DNA from: Stromatinia cepivora
Lineage: Eukaryota; Ascomycota; Leotiomycetes; Helotiales; Sclerotiniaceae
Length of the DNA: 64,000 bases
Direction of reading: 5' to 3'
Assembly: GCA_014898415.1 (NCBI GenBank)
Contig: RCTD01000042.1
Location: 1 to 64,000, forward strand
Each line of letters begins with the position of its first letter. Within the stretch, counting starts at the first letter, position 1. Below, in pieces: positions 47,841 to 60,730 of the stretch. The position numbers were made by a program, and so were the translations under genes. The notes under the pieces are model-generated. The model was given only the letters and a program-made list of their open reading frames with translations. It did no database searches and was not told where the DNA came from.

Positions 47841-48989
47841 AAAGATTAATATTGTATTTTAATAAATATTATTCTAAACACTTAAAAATATTGATTCAAA
47901 TAAACAATCAATGAATTTAATAAATATATATCTTTATATCAAAAGAATAATATTTTAATATTATTAAAGAAATTTTATAATTTCTTTATATTCTTTATTA
48001 AAGAAACAATTAAATTATATTTTAAATAAAGAATTCTTTTTTTTTCTTTATTAAAAATAATATAATATTATTGTTAAAAATTTTGAAATTTCATATTGGA
48101 GCTAGTACTAATACGGATGATCAGCGATCTTAAAAATTTATTATATAAATTGTATAATTATTATAATATTCGAAATAAATAGTCTTTATAATAATTATAC
48201 AAATAAAAAATAATAACAGAAATTAAAAAAATTAATAGAAAATCCAATCCAATAAATATTATAATTAAGAATGAACCCTATCAAATATTCAAAAAATTTA
48301 TTAATATTAACAAAATCAATATGAAGATTATAGAATGAATAAAACAAAATTAAAAAATAAAATATAAAGATTGTTATATAATTTATATCCTTATAACAAA
48401 AATATTAATATCGAAATATTATATAATCAATCTTAAAGAAAACTATATTATAAATAAATACTTTAGTCTCTTTTCTTTCAATATAAATAATATCTTCTTT
48501 TTATAATAAAATAATCAAAAATAAATAATATAATATATTATAATAGTACTATATAATTAGTATTATCAAAATGATACCAATAAAAAGTAAAGAGATTTAG
48601 AAAATCCATTTAAATTTTTTTAAATTTTTTTTAATTAATATTATTCTATTTTATAAATTTGTTGCTTTTTATAAATATTATTTCATTTTCGAATATTTAC
48701 TTTAAGATTATATAAAATGAAAAAAAGTCGTATTTTCGATATTCAAATTATTTCATTCAAATTACGATTGAAGTATCAAAATTATAATAAATTTAAATTT
48801 TTAAAAAGTATAAAATAGATTATTATTAAAGTATTTATATATATTAATTTAATTTATAAAATATAATATGAATGTGATTATTTTATATATTTAATAATAA
48901 AATAATGATTAAAATTTGATTCAAAATCAATATTTAGAAGATAGTTTTTTAGATCCTTCAAATAGATGATTTTTAATTATATAATGTTT

Positions 48990-51075
48990 AGATGGATCAT
49001 ATATATATATTAAATTAGATTTTCCAGTAGAGTTTAAAAGGATTTATTTATTTCGGGACAAGTTTATCCTTGAAGCTATAGAAAATTTCAAAAATTCAAT
49101 TATGGAATTCTATAAAGGTTTTTTTATTTGGATTTGATTCTTTATTAATATAATAAATGAAGTTATCTTTATAATCGATGATTTTATAAAGAAGGTTCAG
49201 AAACAATTATATGATTTGGAAATGATCAAAGGGATATATTCTATTGTAAAACAGATTTATATTAATATAGGAAGTTATTATAGATAGAACTTTATAAAAC
49301 TTCAGTAGTTTTATAAAGCTTTAAAAGAACAATTAATTTGATTCTGGGTTTCCGTTTTGGATGCGATAAATCAGTCTTATATTGAAATGAAATGAAAGAA
49401 TATTTTTGTTCTAAACGAAATATCGAATTTCGTATAGAGGAAGGTTGAAGATATTTATTACGAAATATCGAGATCATATTATAAAATCCGAGATAGTTTA
49501 GCATGTGATATATCTCAATTTTGTGAATATATTTACGATATACAATATCAATTACTCCGGAATATTAATCTATCAAGAGCATTTATTATTCAATTTGATA
49601 GAACGAAGCTTCTCGGAGATTTTGAATACCGATTATTTTATTCAAGATGAAATATTTCAAAATAAAAAAGATTTGTCAAGAGAAATATAAAGTTTTATAG
49701 ATTAGTAATATTTAAAAACTATTAATACTATACATCAGATTCAGAATAGAGTTATAAAAGAAATTCAAATAGATATTAAGGATATTCGTAATAAAATTGA
49801 TTAGAGATATATCGAACTTATGAATAATATGTATTTGATTCAGGATCGGGTTATTGAGAAAAAAACAAGAATCTTTAAAGGAAATTTACAATATTATAAA
49901 TCAAGTATATATTGAGTTGATAAATATTATATACCTTATTCGAGATAGTATTATCTAAGAATTTCAAGTCATTTCAAATAATATATACAAAATCAATAAC
50001 AGAATTGAATTATTGTAGAATGTTACAACGGATATTTACAAGATTATTGATATTCTATATACTAAATCGATAAAAACAACAAATGTTATTCAAAATCGAA
50101 TTATTCAAGAAGTTTATAATGTTTTTATAGGTTTATACGAAAGCATTCAAATCGTAAATATTGAGTTAGACAATTTTGTATATCTTGTTTAAGATCGAAT
50201 TATTGAAGGTTTTCAAAATATTTCAAAGAACTTTAAGGGAAAGTTTGGATAACGTTTATGATTAAGCGATAAATATTGTATTCTTTATTCAGAACAAGAT
50301 TATCGAAGGCTTTCAGAATAATTCGAAGTATATAAGTTAAGCTATTAAAAGCTTTTATATTGTATTAATAGATATAGTATATTTAGTTCAGAATAGGATT
50401 ATCGAAAAGCTTTATAATACTTTAAGGTATATATAAAGATTATAAATACTATATATCTCATCTAAGATTGTATTATATTATCGATGAAATCCAATAAAGT
50501 TTAACAAATATTGATAGTATTGTTGAACAAAAGATATTAGAATTTATTAAAATATTATATCTCATTCAAGATGAGATCTTGAAGAAAGTCAAACAGAATT
50601 TAAATGAATTAATAATGGAAATTGATCTTAAAGTATTAGAATTATTATATACTATATGAATTATCGATATAAGTATTATAAACAATATTCAATTATATAT
50701 AAATAAAATAATAAATACAAGTTCAAGAATAGACCAGAAGTTCTATAAGGTTATAAACATTTACTTTTTCGTATAAAATCAAATCTTGGAAATTATGAAT
50801 AAAATACTATATTCAATAGTTATCGTTTTTTAGAAAAGCTTCGATAATTTGAACTCAAATATAATAAAGATTCTGATTAACTTTCAAGATCTTTTTAATG
50901 ATAATTCAAATGAGTTGAAGGATTGAATAAAAGTTGTTAGAGTTTCTATCAATTTATCAATAATTCGTAATAACTCTATCGAGAGAAAGAAATTAATCAA
51001 GGTCCTTCTGAAAGAGATTGAAACTTTAAAGAAGCTAGAAATACTTCCCCTGTATACTTTTCACAGTTTTTTGTA
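48990..51075 (+). pseudogene. RIP-decayed gene made of roughly 99-bp (33-codon) tandem repeats
   Basis: A decayed coding-like region with a regular period. The word TTCAgGATCG(A/G)aTTAT(C/T)GAAG or a variant recurs near 49641, 49740, 49839, 49939, 50090, 50187, 50288, 50387 and 50563, mostly 97-101 bp apart. In frame it gives IQDRIIEGFQN-like units of 33 residues separated by helical, Ile/Lys/Asn-rich spacers. Stop codons replace Gln/Trp-type codons, as RIP would do. The last part (about 50900-51075) keeps ERKKLIKVLLKEIETLKKLE before a TAA. The product would have been a long alpha-helical repeat protein. I do not recognise the family. Tandem duplication itself can trigger RIP. Confidence 0.55.
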
Positions 51076-51220
51076 AAAATAAAGATTATAATGATCTTAT
51101 TGAAAGGATAAATAGATTCAAAATGATCTTTATATTCTTCAATTAATAATCTTTAAAATTAATATATTTATGAAGAATATTATATTCTTTAATTCTTTAA
51201 AATTTGAATTAATGATTTTA

Positions 51221-51300
51221 GTTTTAAACTAAAATCATTAATTTTAAACTAAAATCATTAATTTTAAACTAAAATCATTAATTTTAAACTAAAATTATTA
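51221..51300. repeat. 20-bp tandem repeat, four copies
   Basis: Four head-to-tail copies of ATTTTAAACTAAAATCATTA (first and last each with one change), containing a short palindrome TTTTA..TAAAA. Confidence 0.95.
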
Positions 51301-51680
51301 ATTTAAAATTAATTCTATATATATTTGAAAATGAATATATTTTTTATAAATACAATTTTCGTAGTATAATGATAAAGTGAATGATTTGAATAAAAAAAAT
51401 TCAAAAAATAAACAAAATTAATAACAAATGAAAGATTAATAATAAATAAATAATCAATAATAAATGAATGATTAATCATCGATTACATAAATTATAATCA
51501 TAATTCGAAATAATAATAGCTTCACTTTTGCCGAATTTGATCTTCCTGTGTATACTATTCTTCAAATATTGAGAATCTGATTTTTTGATTTTTGCCTAAC
51601 AAATATATATGCATGATGTTCTTCCCATATCAATTTAAGGTCCTTCCAGGAAGAACTCGAAAGTTCGCATAAAAAGTATT

Positions 51681-52551
51681 TTGAAGTTCCTTAGGGAAAC
51701 TTATGAAATACAGGTTGCTGATCTGAAATATTACATCGTTAAGAAGTTCATGGATTGGGAATCCAAGAAAACTCATGCAAAAAACCTGGAGGTGAAACCG
51801 GGCAAAGATAGGTCTGTTGGGGGCAATCAAGCTTCATCTTCACGAATTGGGGACGAAGCTGATGTCAATTTGGCTAAGAATACGGAAATTCCTTCTCAGA
51901 CTTTGTTCTCTACAGAAGTCAATCTAGCTAAGAACACTAGAACTCCATCATCACAAATTGAGCCATCAGAAGGAGTCGGCCCGGCCAAGAACACGGAAAT
52001 ACCCCCACGCACCGAGGCCGCCACCAAGAACGATCAGGCCAAATACATCTCAGCACCACCACGAAAAATGGTATGGAGCCAGAAAAATGACACCTCAGGA
52101 GTCGAATTTGTTGAGGAACATGGTAGCCTTAGGTCAGGTATCGATAATGCGCAACGGATCCCGAGAGAAGAGAATAACGGAGAGTTGGAACCGAGGCAGA
52201 GTAGGCAATCCATTTCAGAAAAAGATAATGAAGATTTGGCCAACCAATCATCAGCTGAGCAATTTTGCTATACCGGAGAAGATAGAAGAAAAGCGAGATC
52301 TATCACCAAAACATTACGAGCAATCAAACAAGCGAGCAAGACGAGAAGAAAGTGTAATTTCTCAGGACCTACCCTATCATGAAGATGAACATTTGGAAGA
52401 TGTACCGGGTAATATGGAAGGAGATGAAAGTCCGGAACCTTTCAAAGTTATTGATATTGGTTACAAGTTTACCAAAGGAAAAGGAGATAGTAAAAGGGCA
52501 CCGTCGAAATTCTTGAAAAATGTGGATGGATATATTCTACTATCTGTTTAG
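51681..52551 (+). pseudogene. Frameshifted low-complexity hypothetical gene
   Basis: Host-like GC, placed right after an AT-rich block. One frame is open at 51681-52382 (first ATG at 51750) and has three imperfect copies of an NLAKNTEIPS-like unit of about 22-30 residues. The next frame is open at 51958-52551 and, after about 52265, reads more naturally (KRARREE, HEDEHLEDV, EPFKVIDIGYKFTKGKG) to a TAG. Coding-like sense switches frame near 52265. Further upstream, EELESSHKKYFEV lies in yet another frame before 51681. Either frameshifts broke the gene or unrecognised introns are present. No known domain is seen. Confidence 0.45.
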
Positions 52552-55441
52552 CAAAGAATTATATAGAAAGATGTGAGAACCTATAAATACAGAGGTATTA
52601 ATATCGAGGTAAAAAATCAAATCCAGATGTATTTGGGATATGTTAGAGGTCTGAGGATAAGAAGTTAGACGGAAGGGAATGGGAAAGGAAGGGTGAATGT
52701 TTGAATTGTGTAGAAGCTAAGGAAAATGGTGAAGATGATGTTGTTTGCTTCTATTTTGCTAAGACTATAGAAATTCATATATTCAAATCAAGAGATAATT
52801 TGGAGGGATGATTGGCTTAAGCTCGAGGATTTGCTTTATATCAAAAGTAGTAATAGCATATACAGCTTTTGCTCATCAGTGGGAATGAATGATCGAGTAT
52901 TTGGAATGGTTTGGTTAGTAAAATAGAGGGTTACAATTTAACTTCATATAATGATTTGAGACAAGGTAAGTTATTGTATCATCTCTGTGATATAGAGAGA
53001 CATTCAATTGGAAGTTAGCCAATTATGGATCATTTGTGCTTGGTCGATCTATCTTTGGGCGGGTGTATCTTTTCATCATACCCCCGTAGATTACTGTGTA
53101 TTTCAGGGTATAGGATAGCGTGAACTACCCTGTAAGCCCCTATATTCATGCTCCGACACTTACCCCGCTACCCCGCACTTCATGATGACTACCTACCTAC
53201 CTACCTACCTACCTAACTACCTACCTACCTACCTAACTACCTACCTACCTTTCAACCATGGCGGCGACAATGAGACATTCAAAGATTTATTTGCCAACCA
53301 TCAATCTTTGCATTTCATTAAATGATACAAAAACATATTCCACATCAGTATAGTTAGTCCTGACAATACGCAGAGTATTTTTACTGGTGATACTCGAGGG
53401 GCGCATCGTACTTCCATCTGGTCCCTTACGATCCTCAGGCATGAATCTTTGGAATACTTCCGACATTGAAGACTATGGTTGAAAAGGTAGGAAGTCTCAA
53501 GGTGAATTCTTACTTCCCCGATCTGCGAGTGCGATAATGTTTACGACGGTCGTCGTCGCATACCCTTTGCGACAACTTTACGATGTCAAATCAATAGGTG
53601 CAGGAGTCAATTATAGATAAGAGGTACTTCTGGGAGAATTGCGCTCAGATTCTCGACTAGGTGTGTCGTGATGGATATGGTTATTCAAGACACGATATGT
53701 TTAATCCTTCTCCATTGGGTGACCAATTCAACATTCAAATCTGTACATTAGAGCCCCAATAGAACCTCAAGCTAAATTCGTTGGGTTATATTAGAGCAAA
53801 ACTTGTGAGCATTCCTATACGAGCCCTCTACCCACAAGCCTTCTATCTACAACCCTTCCATCTTCCGAGCTTTCCCAAAGCCCCCCCGTCTACAAATAGT
53901 TCAGCCTCCAAGCTTTCTAGCTCTCCCCGGACAACCTACCGCCTACAAGCCTTCCACTATACCAGCGTCCCATGAGTTTCCCATTACGAGCTTTCCTGTA
54001 CAAGGTTTCCTTCCCCAGTTGAATAGTTTCGCTACCCATTCCATCTGCACGCAAACATTAATATGATGCTTTTCCACCACGGCATTTACAATTGGGTCGA
54101 GATATGGTTGAAAAGATTAGAGGATGGCTCTTACCAGATCTTTACTAAGACCAGTAGCATATCAGAAATTCAAACATACACAAGATGCACACAGGGGTGG
54201 ATGATTGCCCGGAAACCTCCTAGAAAATTTGATACACGGGCGACCTGGGTTCATGGGCTTGTCAGTCACAGATTATGGCGTTCAAGCGTGCTGCAGTATG
54301 GGATGCTCTATGAATTCATTCCGAGCGTCAGTACCTCACATTCAGCAACTTAAACCAGCTACTTGGTTGTGCGGATCTTGAGAGGCGTTTGATAAATCCT
54401 TGGTCGACCTAAATCCCGGAATGCCACACGTGTTTTGCCAATGTATCAGTTTAAGAATCCATTGATCTAATGTATTGCTTCTTCAAGTTGGCTCTGATTT
54501 TTCTACTCCCAATAGAAATCTCTGATAGACTCTTGCATTCAAAATCGGCGCTAAATAGGTGTCGATACAGTTGGGACTTACCCGGTCTTTCATTCTGTAC
54601 CATCTCGAACCCAACTTCATTGAATTCAGGCGTCTACTCCCTTAGACTTATGCGATAACGTAATTTGTTGCTAATACCGCAGCAGATTGTCGCATATAGG
54701 TTACGTGGTACTTTGCAAACAAATGGCAGTGGCCTCACCTTTCATTTTTCCAACCCCGGTCTTACCTCCTGACTGCAGGTCTTCCCGACCTAGTACTCAT
54801 CTTCTGCTTTCTGCTTGTCTGTGGCTGTTGTAATGTAGTCGCAGCAAAATTATAACCATCCGAAGGATCTGTATTTCCTCTGGAGTCACTAGCCGCATTT
54901 CCTGGCTCGGTTTTACTCCATGAATCTTTCAAATTTTCTATCTCCCAGTGTTCATCTCATATTTGACGACTCTAACTCGTCGTCCTGTTTTCTCTCCAAT
55001 CACCATTTCAAACTATTGGATTTTCGACCAACTTCCATTCCTATTGAGAGGTTCATCACTGTTACCCCGGATTACTCGCGTTCAATTCTGGTCACAGGTT
55101 GGACGGCTTTGTGCATTCCTACATCTCTGACTAGAACTCAAGATCTGGTTGGTAGGACTGTCACTTTCGTTTAGCTTAGTTTATCTCTCATCGTTTCTCT
55201 AACTTTCGTTGCAATACATTTAGATGAAAAAGTCGTCCCCATTATCATTTGAGATGGATACTTATGATTTATATGTCTCGGGAATTCCTTTTTGACCTTT
55301 CTAGTCAAACATGAAATAGCTCGCTGCAAAACCCATCTCGGCGAGTAAATCACCCGTACCTATGGTATACCATTATATATCGTTTTCGTTGCATAGGGGG
55401 AGCGTCTGAAATGGCAGCGAAACGCCAAGGCCTATACAGGG
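52552..55441. other. Gene-poor host-like island, no gene recognised
   Basis: Open frames at 53781-53975, 54063-54353, 54470-54658 and 54920-55174 carry no motif I recognise. At about 53810-53980 there is a degenerate array of CAAGCCTTCCA/GAGCTTTCC words. The microsatellite at 53189-53250 is the clearest structure. Confidence 0.45.
53189..53250. repeat. (ACCT)n microsatellite
   Basis: About 15 tetramers with two CTAA interruptions spaced alike. Confidence 0.95.
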
Positions 55442-55530
55442 CAGGGCTGGGCACCCGTACCCTACCCGGGGTATTTGACCTCTATAGGATGGTTACCCTA
55501 CCCTATAGAGATTTTACAAGATGGTTAAAT
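55442..55530. mobile_element. hAT-like transposon terminus
   Basis: CAGGGCTGGGCACCC starts here, resembling hAT terminal repeats (CAGGGxTGGxCA type). It is followed by TACCC/GGGTA subterminal words and marks the abrupt change to AT-rich DNA. I could not find the opposite end in the window, so it is truncated, mutated or split by other insertions. Confidence 0.45.
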
Positions 55531-57525
55531 TGAAAGAAAAAATAATTTTATGAATTATTATAAAAAGAATATATAAATAAATATCTAAAAGATTTAAATT
55601 TGAAAAATTATAATATAATTGCTATTTTTATAAAATCCAAAAATGATTTGAATATAAATCTAAAAAAAACAGATATAAATAATATTAAATAAGTTCAAAA
55701 GATTATTAGAAAATTATCATATTTAATTTTAAATATTGAATAGAATATTATTTTTGTAATATTAAAACTAATTGAATTTCTATTTAATTTTAATAAAAAT
55801 TATATAATTGAAAGAAAAAGAATATTCAGATATTTAAAAGAATCTAAATTATTTAAAATTATTTATAAAAAAAAATAATTTTATAAAAGAATATAATGAT
55901 ATAGATTATACAAAAGATAAAAAATCAATTAAATCAATTAATAATTATATATTTATATATAGAAATAGATCAATTAATTAAAGAATTAAATTGCAATTAA
56001 TAATAGTTCAAAATATGAATTAATTTTTTAAATAAATATTAATAGTTTTCGTAAACTTGAGCTATATATAAGAACGATTAGATTTCATTATTTTAGTATA
56101 AGATTTTGATCATCCTAAGATTATATATATATTCAATTTAAGTTTATAATAATAAATATATTAGATTATAATGAATTATTAATAATTCAAGATGATGTAT
56201 TATTATTATACATCAATGATAATTTAAAATAACATAAAAAGTATATAGATCTATTTTTATATAATTTAGAAAGTAAAAATATTTATAATAATAAAGTATT
56301 TATTACGAAGAGTTGTTGTTATTATTGAATAATAAATAATTCTTATTAATCATTTTATAATATAAAGACCTATATATATATATATTTATATATATAAAAT
56401 ATATTTATTCTGAATAATAAGAATAATATAATCAAAATGATCAATTAGACCAATTAGATCAAATTGGTCAATTTGGTTGATTTGTTCAATTTGATCAATT
56501 TAATTAATTCAATTTAATTGATCAAATCAATCAAATTAATGAAATAGATTTAATCAATCTATATGTATATATTATATTCATTTTGAATAATAAAATCAAT
56601 ACGATAAATAAGATCGATTAGGTCATTTTAATCAATTAGATCGATTTGATTAATTTGGTCAATTAAATCAACTAAATTAACCAAATTGATTAAATTAATT
56701 TAATCGATCAATATGTGAATATAAATTCGAACTCTACAAATTCACTAATATATATAAAATCATCGAATTTATAAATATTCGAATAAAGAAATTTAAATTA
56801 ATCGAATATCAGGATTATTCGAAATAAAGAACTTTTATTATATTAATCAAGATAATTGAAATGATGAATTTTTATTCAAATTAACAAAAAAAAATGAAGT
56901 ATTGATATATAAAAGAATTCAGAAGAGATATATAAAAAAGCTATACCCTCAATATTGAAGATTAAGAATTTATATTTTAATATTATATATAATATCATTT
57001 TATTGTTTAATTTTTATTATTATAACTTGATATTTACTTATTCCACTATAATCTCTGAGCCACTACTTCCCAATTATAAGATTTATCATCTTCAAATACA
57101 TGACCTCCAACAATATTTATAAAATACTAGAGGTTATTATAATCTATTTTGATTATAATAATATATTGATTATTTATAATATAATATTATTATTGAATAA
57201 AGATTATATATAATTAATAATTCTTGATTATATATAAAATACTTGTGTTTAATAAAAATAAGTTTTTTCGAATAAAAAAAAATAGAGTATTAATATATTT
57301 TCATAGAATTATTATTATTCTTTGAAAATAATTATAAAAGTATATAATCTAGAATGAATCCAAAAATGTTTATCTTTAGAAGTATATAAAAAAATGGATT
57401 AATATATCAAAATAATAATATTATAATAAAAACCTTTTTCAAAATATCGAAAAAAAATTGAATTTTATCTATTCATTTGAATTTTAATATAGCTTTTCCT
57501 TTTTTCATATTTTATAATAGATTAT
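55531..57525. other. AT-rich RIP-decayed transposon debris
   Basis: No intact frame. At about 56190-56290 the plus strand reads DDVLLLYINDN...HKKYIDLFLYNLES, reminiscent of the gypsy RT stretch around YxDD and the following H..H..VL helix. GATCAATTT-type repeats lie at 56440-56720, as in the gypsy 3' region at 8310-8640. Element limits are not definable. Confidence 0.4.
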
Positions 57526-57748
57526 TGTCGGAATATGAATCACGTGCATGGTAAGGATGGTAAGGATGGTAAGGATGATAAGGATCACATGCCTACTAGT
57601 ATTCGTACTAATGCTTCGGCATACACCATTATATAGCTCCTTACCTTTCATAGATTCTAACTCTTCAAACAAATCAAAACGTATTAATCAAAAGAGTTGA
57701 ATATATTCGTTGATAAACTTCACTTTCCTGTATATAATTGTTCCGATA
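57526..57748. repeat. Probable LTR of another retrotransposon
   Basis: 223 bp bounded by TGTCGGAA and TTCCGATA; the latter is the exact inverse of the former if one C-to-T change is allowed. It has higher GC than its surroundings and contains a 9-bp tandem repeat. The flanks (ATTAT, TTGAT) do not match, so it is not a simple solo LTR, and no partner LTR was found in the window. Confidence 0.45.
57550..57585. repeat. (GGTAAGGAT)4 tandem repeat
   Basis: Three perfect units and a fourth with one G-to-A change, inside the probable LTR. Confidence 0.95.
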
Positions 57749-60564
57749 TTGATCAGTTTATAATAATATCACAAATCAAGTATTGGGAACTGGTATAAAG
57801 AATTACAAACTCTAAATCTATTTGACTTTGCTCTTATAGCTAAATAAAGATATTTCGTTATAAAACGAAGCATTTTTATATCAAAGGATAAACCTTTAAT
57901 TATTGAACAATCCAAAAGAATCGAAGAATCAAGAATAATAATTATCTAATAGCAAATTTGGAATTCACTTTTTGATTTAATTATTCTGTATTTATTATAT
58001 ATTTATTAAACAATATAAAATATATATCTAAAGAAAACCTAAAACCAATTTCAAATTTTTCATTATACTCATTTTTATACAAAAAACCATCTTCTTTATT
58101 CATTTCATACAAATTACTAATTATATACGAAATTAATTAATTCGATTTGATTAATTTCATTATTCTAATTATTCTATTTATTTCGATCAAACCTATTCCG
58201 ATCAAATTCGATCATCTTGATTAAATTTGGTCAATTTGGTTAAATTTGATCAATTTTGATCAACTTAATCGATTCGATCAATCAATCCCAATTTCGAAAT
58301 ACTTTTAGGATTCAAAAATATTATATATAATATAAATATAATTTCATTGTAGTATATATTTTGTATATTACGAATCTGTATTTAGATTTGTTTTTAAAAT
58401 TGTTTTAAAAATTCTATAATAATCAATTTCGATATAATCCAAAAATATATAATAATTATTATTATAATAACTATAACAAATATATTCGAATATTCCTTCA
58501 AAACCCTTTACTTTAAAAGAATCCGAATCTTATTATTATCAATATCAAATACAACAAAAGTATTAATTATTTTATATATCAGAAATAAAGAGTATAACGA
58601 ATAAATAAATAAATAGAAATATAATTAAATTATATTTATAGAGAAAAATCTTTAGGAAATCATCGATTTTTGCAAATTCAAATTGGAATTTTATATAATA
58701 TATAATTATATCGATAAGGATTTATAAAACGATTATTATAACGATTTTGTAAATTTCAGGATTGAGTATTTCGAATTTGTTAATTCAAAGATTATATTTA
58801 GATTATATATTGAATTAAAAGTAGATAGTTTATTTGTTAAAAAAATGATATAATATATAGAATTAATAATTAATAAAGTTTTATTCGAAATATTTTATAT
58901 TGTATATATATTATAATCAAATGATTAAATTCGAGAAATGATGATAGATCAATATTTTCAATTTCGATCAAAAACTATTTTAAATCAAATGATAAAATTC
59001 GATAATAATATATATTTGAATTTGATCTTTGAAAATCTAATACTTTTATTTAATCTTTAAAAAAAGAATAATTTATATAATTGAATATAAAGTAATTATT
59101 TTTAATATAATATAAAAGAATTCAATTATTACAATTCAATAAGAAATCCAGATTTTATATATTCAAAGAATTTTTATATAACGAATATCAAGATTCAGAA
59201 TAAAAACAATATTCAATATTATTATAATTATTATATAATAACAATGTATCATTTGAAGATGAAAAACTATTGAATAGGAAAAGATCTATCAATGGTAAAG
59301 GATTACTAAACAGATTATTCGATAATAAGAAATCCCTAAGTAATAATAAATAATTCGAATATAATTGTAAAACAGATAATACAGATTAAAATAATGTTTA
59401 TATATATTTTTATAGAGATAATGAAGAAGAAAAAGATCTATTTAATAATAAAAAGAACAATGGTTGAGGAAATTATAAAGATAAATCACTTGATTATATA
59501 TAAAATAATAATATCAATTGTGATTTCGAAAATCTTGAAAAATTCTATAATAATATTATTAAATATATTATCTTTTTCAATTATTGTGAAAGAATTGATA
59601 TTTATCTAAATTTTTATATAAAAGTATTTTTAATAATACTAAAGAAGGAGGCTTTTATATTTTATTATTCGAATTTCAATTATATTTCAAATATAATGAA
59701 TGGTATTTGCAAAATGATGAAAATATTCTTCAAAAAAGAAGGGTATTAATACGGATTTATGAAGAAATAAGATTATATGATATTCAAAACAATTATTATA
59801 TAGAACTCTAGAAAATCAATAATAGAATATTTGGATATTATAATTATCAAACTTCGTTATCTATAAAAAGGTTTATTAAAAGAATTTCAAATAATTATAT
59901 ATATTCAAAAAAAAATATTTAATATATATAATTGTATATTAGTATATAATTAAATATATTATCGATCTTCAAAATATATAATCGGATTTATCGAAGATTT
60001 ATAAAGTTTTATTTTTATATACAAAAAATTATATCCAAATAAAAACGAAACATTTTATATAAATCGAATATATAATCAAAAGAATCCCAAAAACAATTAC
60101 AAATATAAATCTAATTAACAATTTCTTATTCGATTAAAAAAGATTAAAAGATATTTCATTTATAAAAAAGAAAATTATTGATCAAATAAATATATAAAAG
60201 TTGAACGAATTGAATCGAAATATAGATATAAAGGGTTATTCAAAAATAACGATAAAGAATTTGGATTATATTTCAAATAATATATTATCGAATATAAAGG
60301 AATTTTATCGAATATTGATATTAATAAAGAATTTATAATATATATTTAAAACAATTCGAAAAAGAATATAAAAAATAATGATTCAGAATATATTTGGATT
60401 TCATTCTACAAATTAATTAACGAAAAAGAGATTACAATAAATCTATTCAATAAAACAATAATATATATTCTAATTAGATTTATTAATAAATCAATCAATA
60501 AAATCAAAAAATAAAAAGCTTTTTTTTTAAAATATAATAATAAAGAGTTTCAAAATATTATTAT
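57749..60564. other. AT-rich RIP-decayed element interior
   Basis: No domain could be recognised. GATCAA/TTGATC word clusters occur at 58190-58290. Lys/Asn/Ile-rich broken frames at 59250-60500 may be a decayed gag. The stretch ends at the copia copy 2 insertion, preceded by ATTAT (60560-60564) as its likely target sequence. Confidence 0.4.
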
Positions 60565-60730
60565 TGTTGGAAATGAGGCCATTATAGGATTAGAATTGAG
60601 GTCACGAGACCACAATAATATACAGACTATATTTGGGGATAATCTCAATTCTACTTCTATTAGAATTATAGATCCTTAATTCAACCTACATAATCAATAA
60701 TACTATTACTTTCTGTATCAAAAGTTAATA
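60565..60730 (+). repeat. Copia 5' LTR (copy 2)
   Basis: 166 bp, TGTTGG...GTTAATA; the end is mutated from GTTAACA. It is followed by AATTATGAGATC, which is conserved after the copy 1 LTR as AATTATAAGATC and is where the primer-binding site belongs. Confidence 0.92.

Larger units (their letters stand above)
46700..48980. other. AT-rich, RIP-like block, no gene
   Basis: No coding frame survives. It contains the 9-bp tandem repeat at 47741-47840 and a hAT-like terminus at about 47570-47700. Near 48110 the word ACGGATGATCAGC differs by one transition from ACGGACGATCAGC of the gypsy LTR, which is weak evidence for a related LTR. Confidence 0.5.

Noticed and set aside
53781..55174. Several 60-96 codon frames
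   Set aside because: No motif, no splice support and no codon pattern distinguishing them from chance frames.
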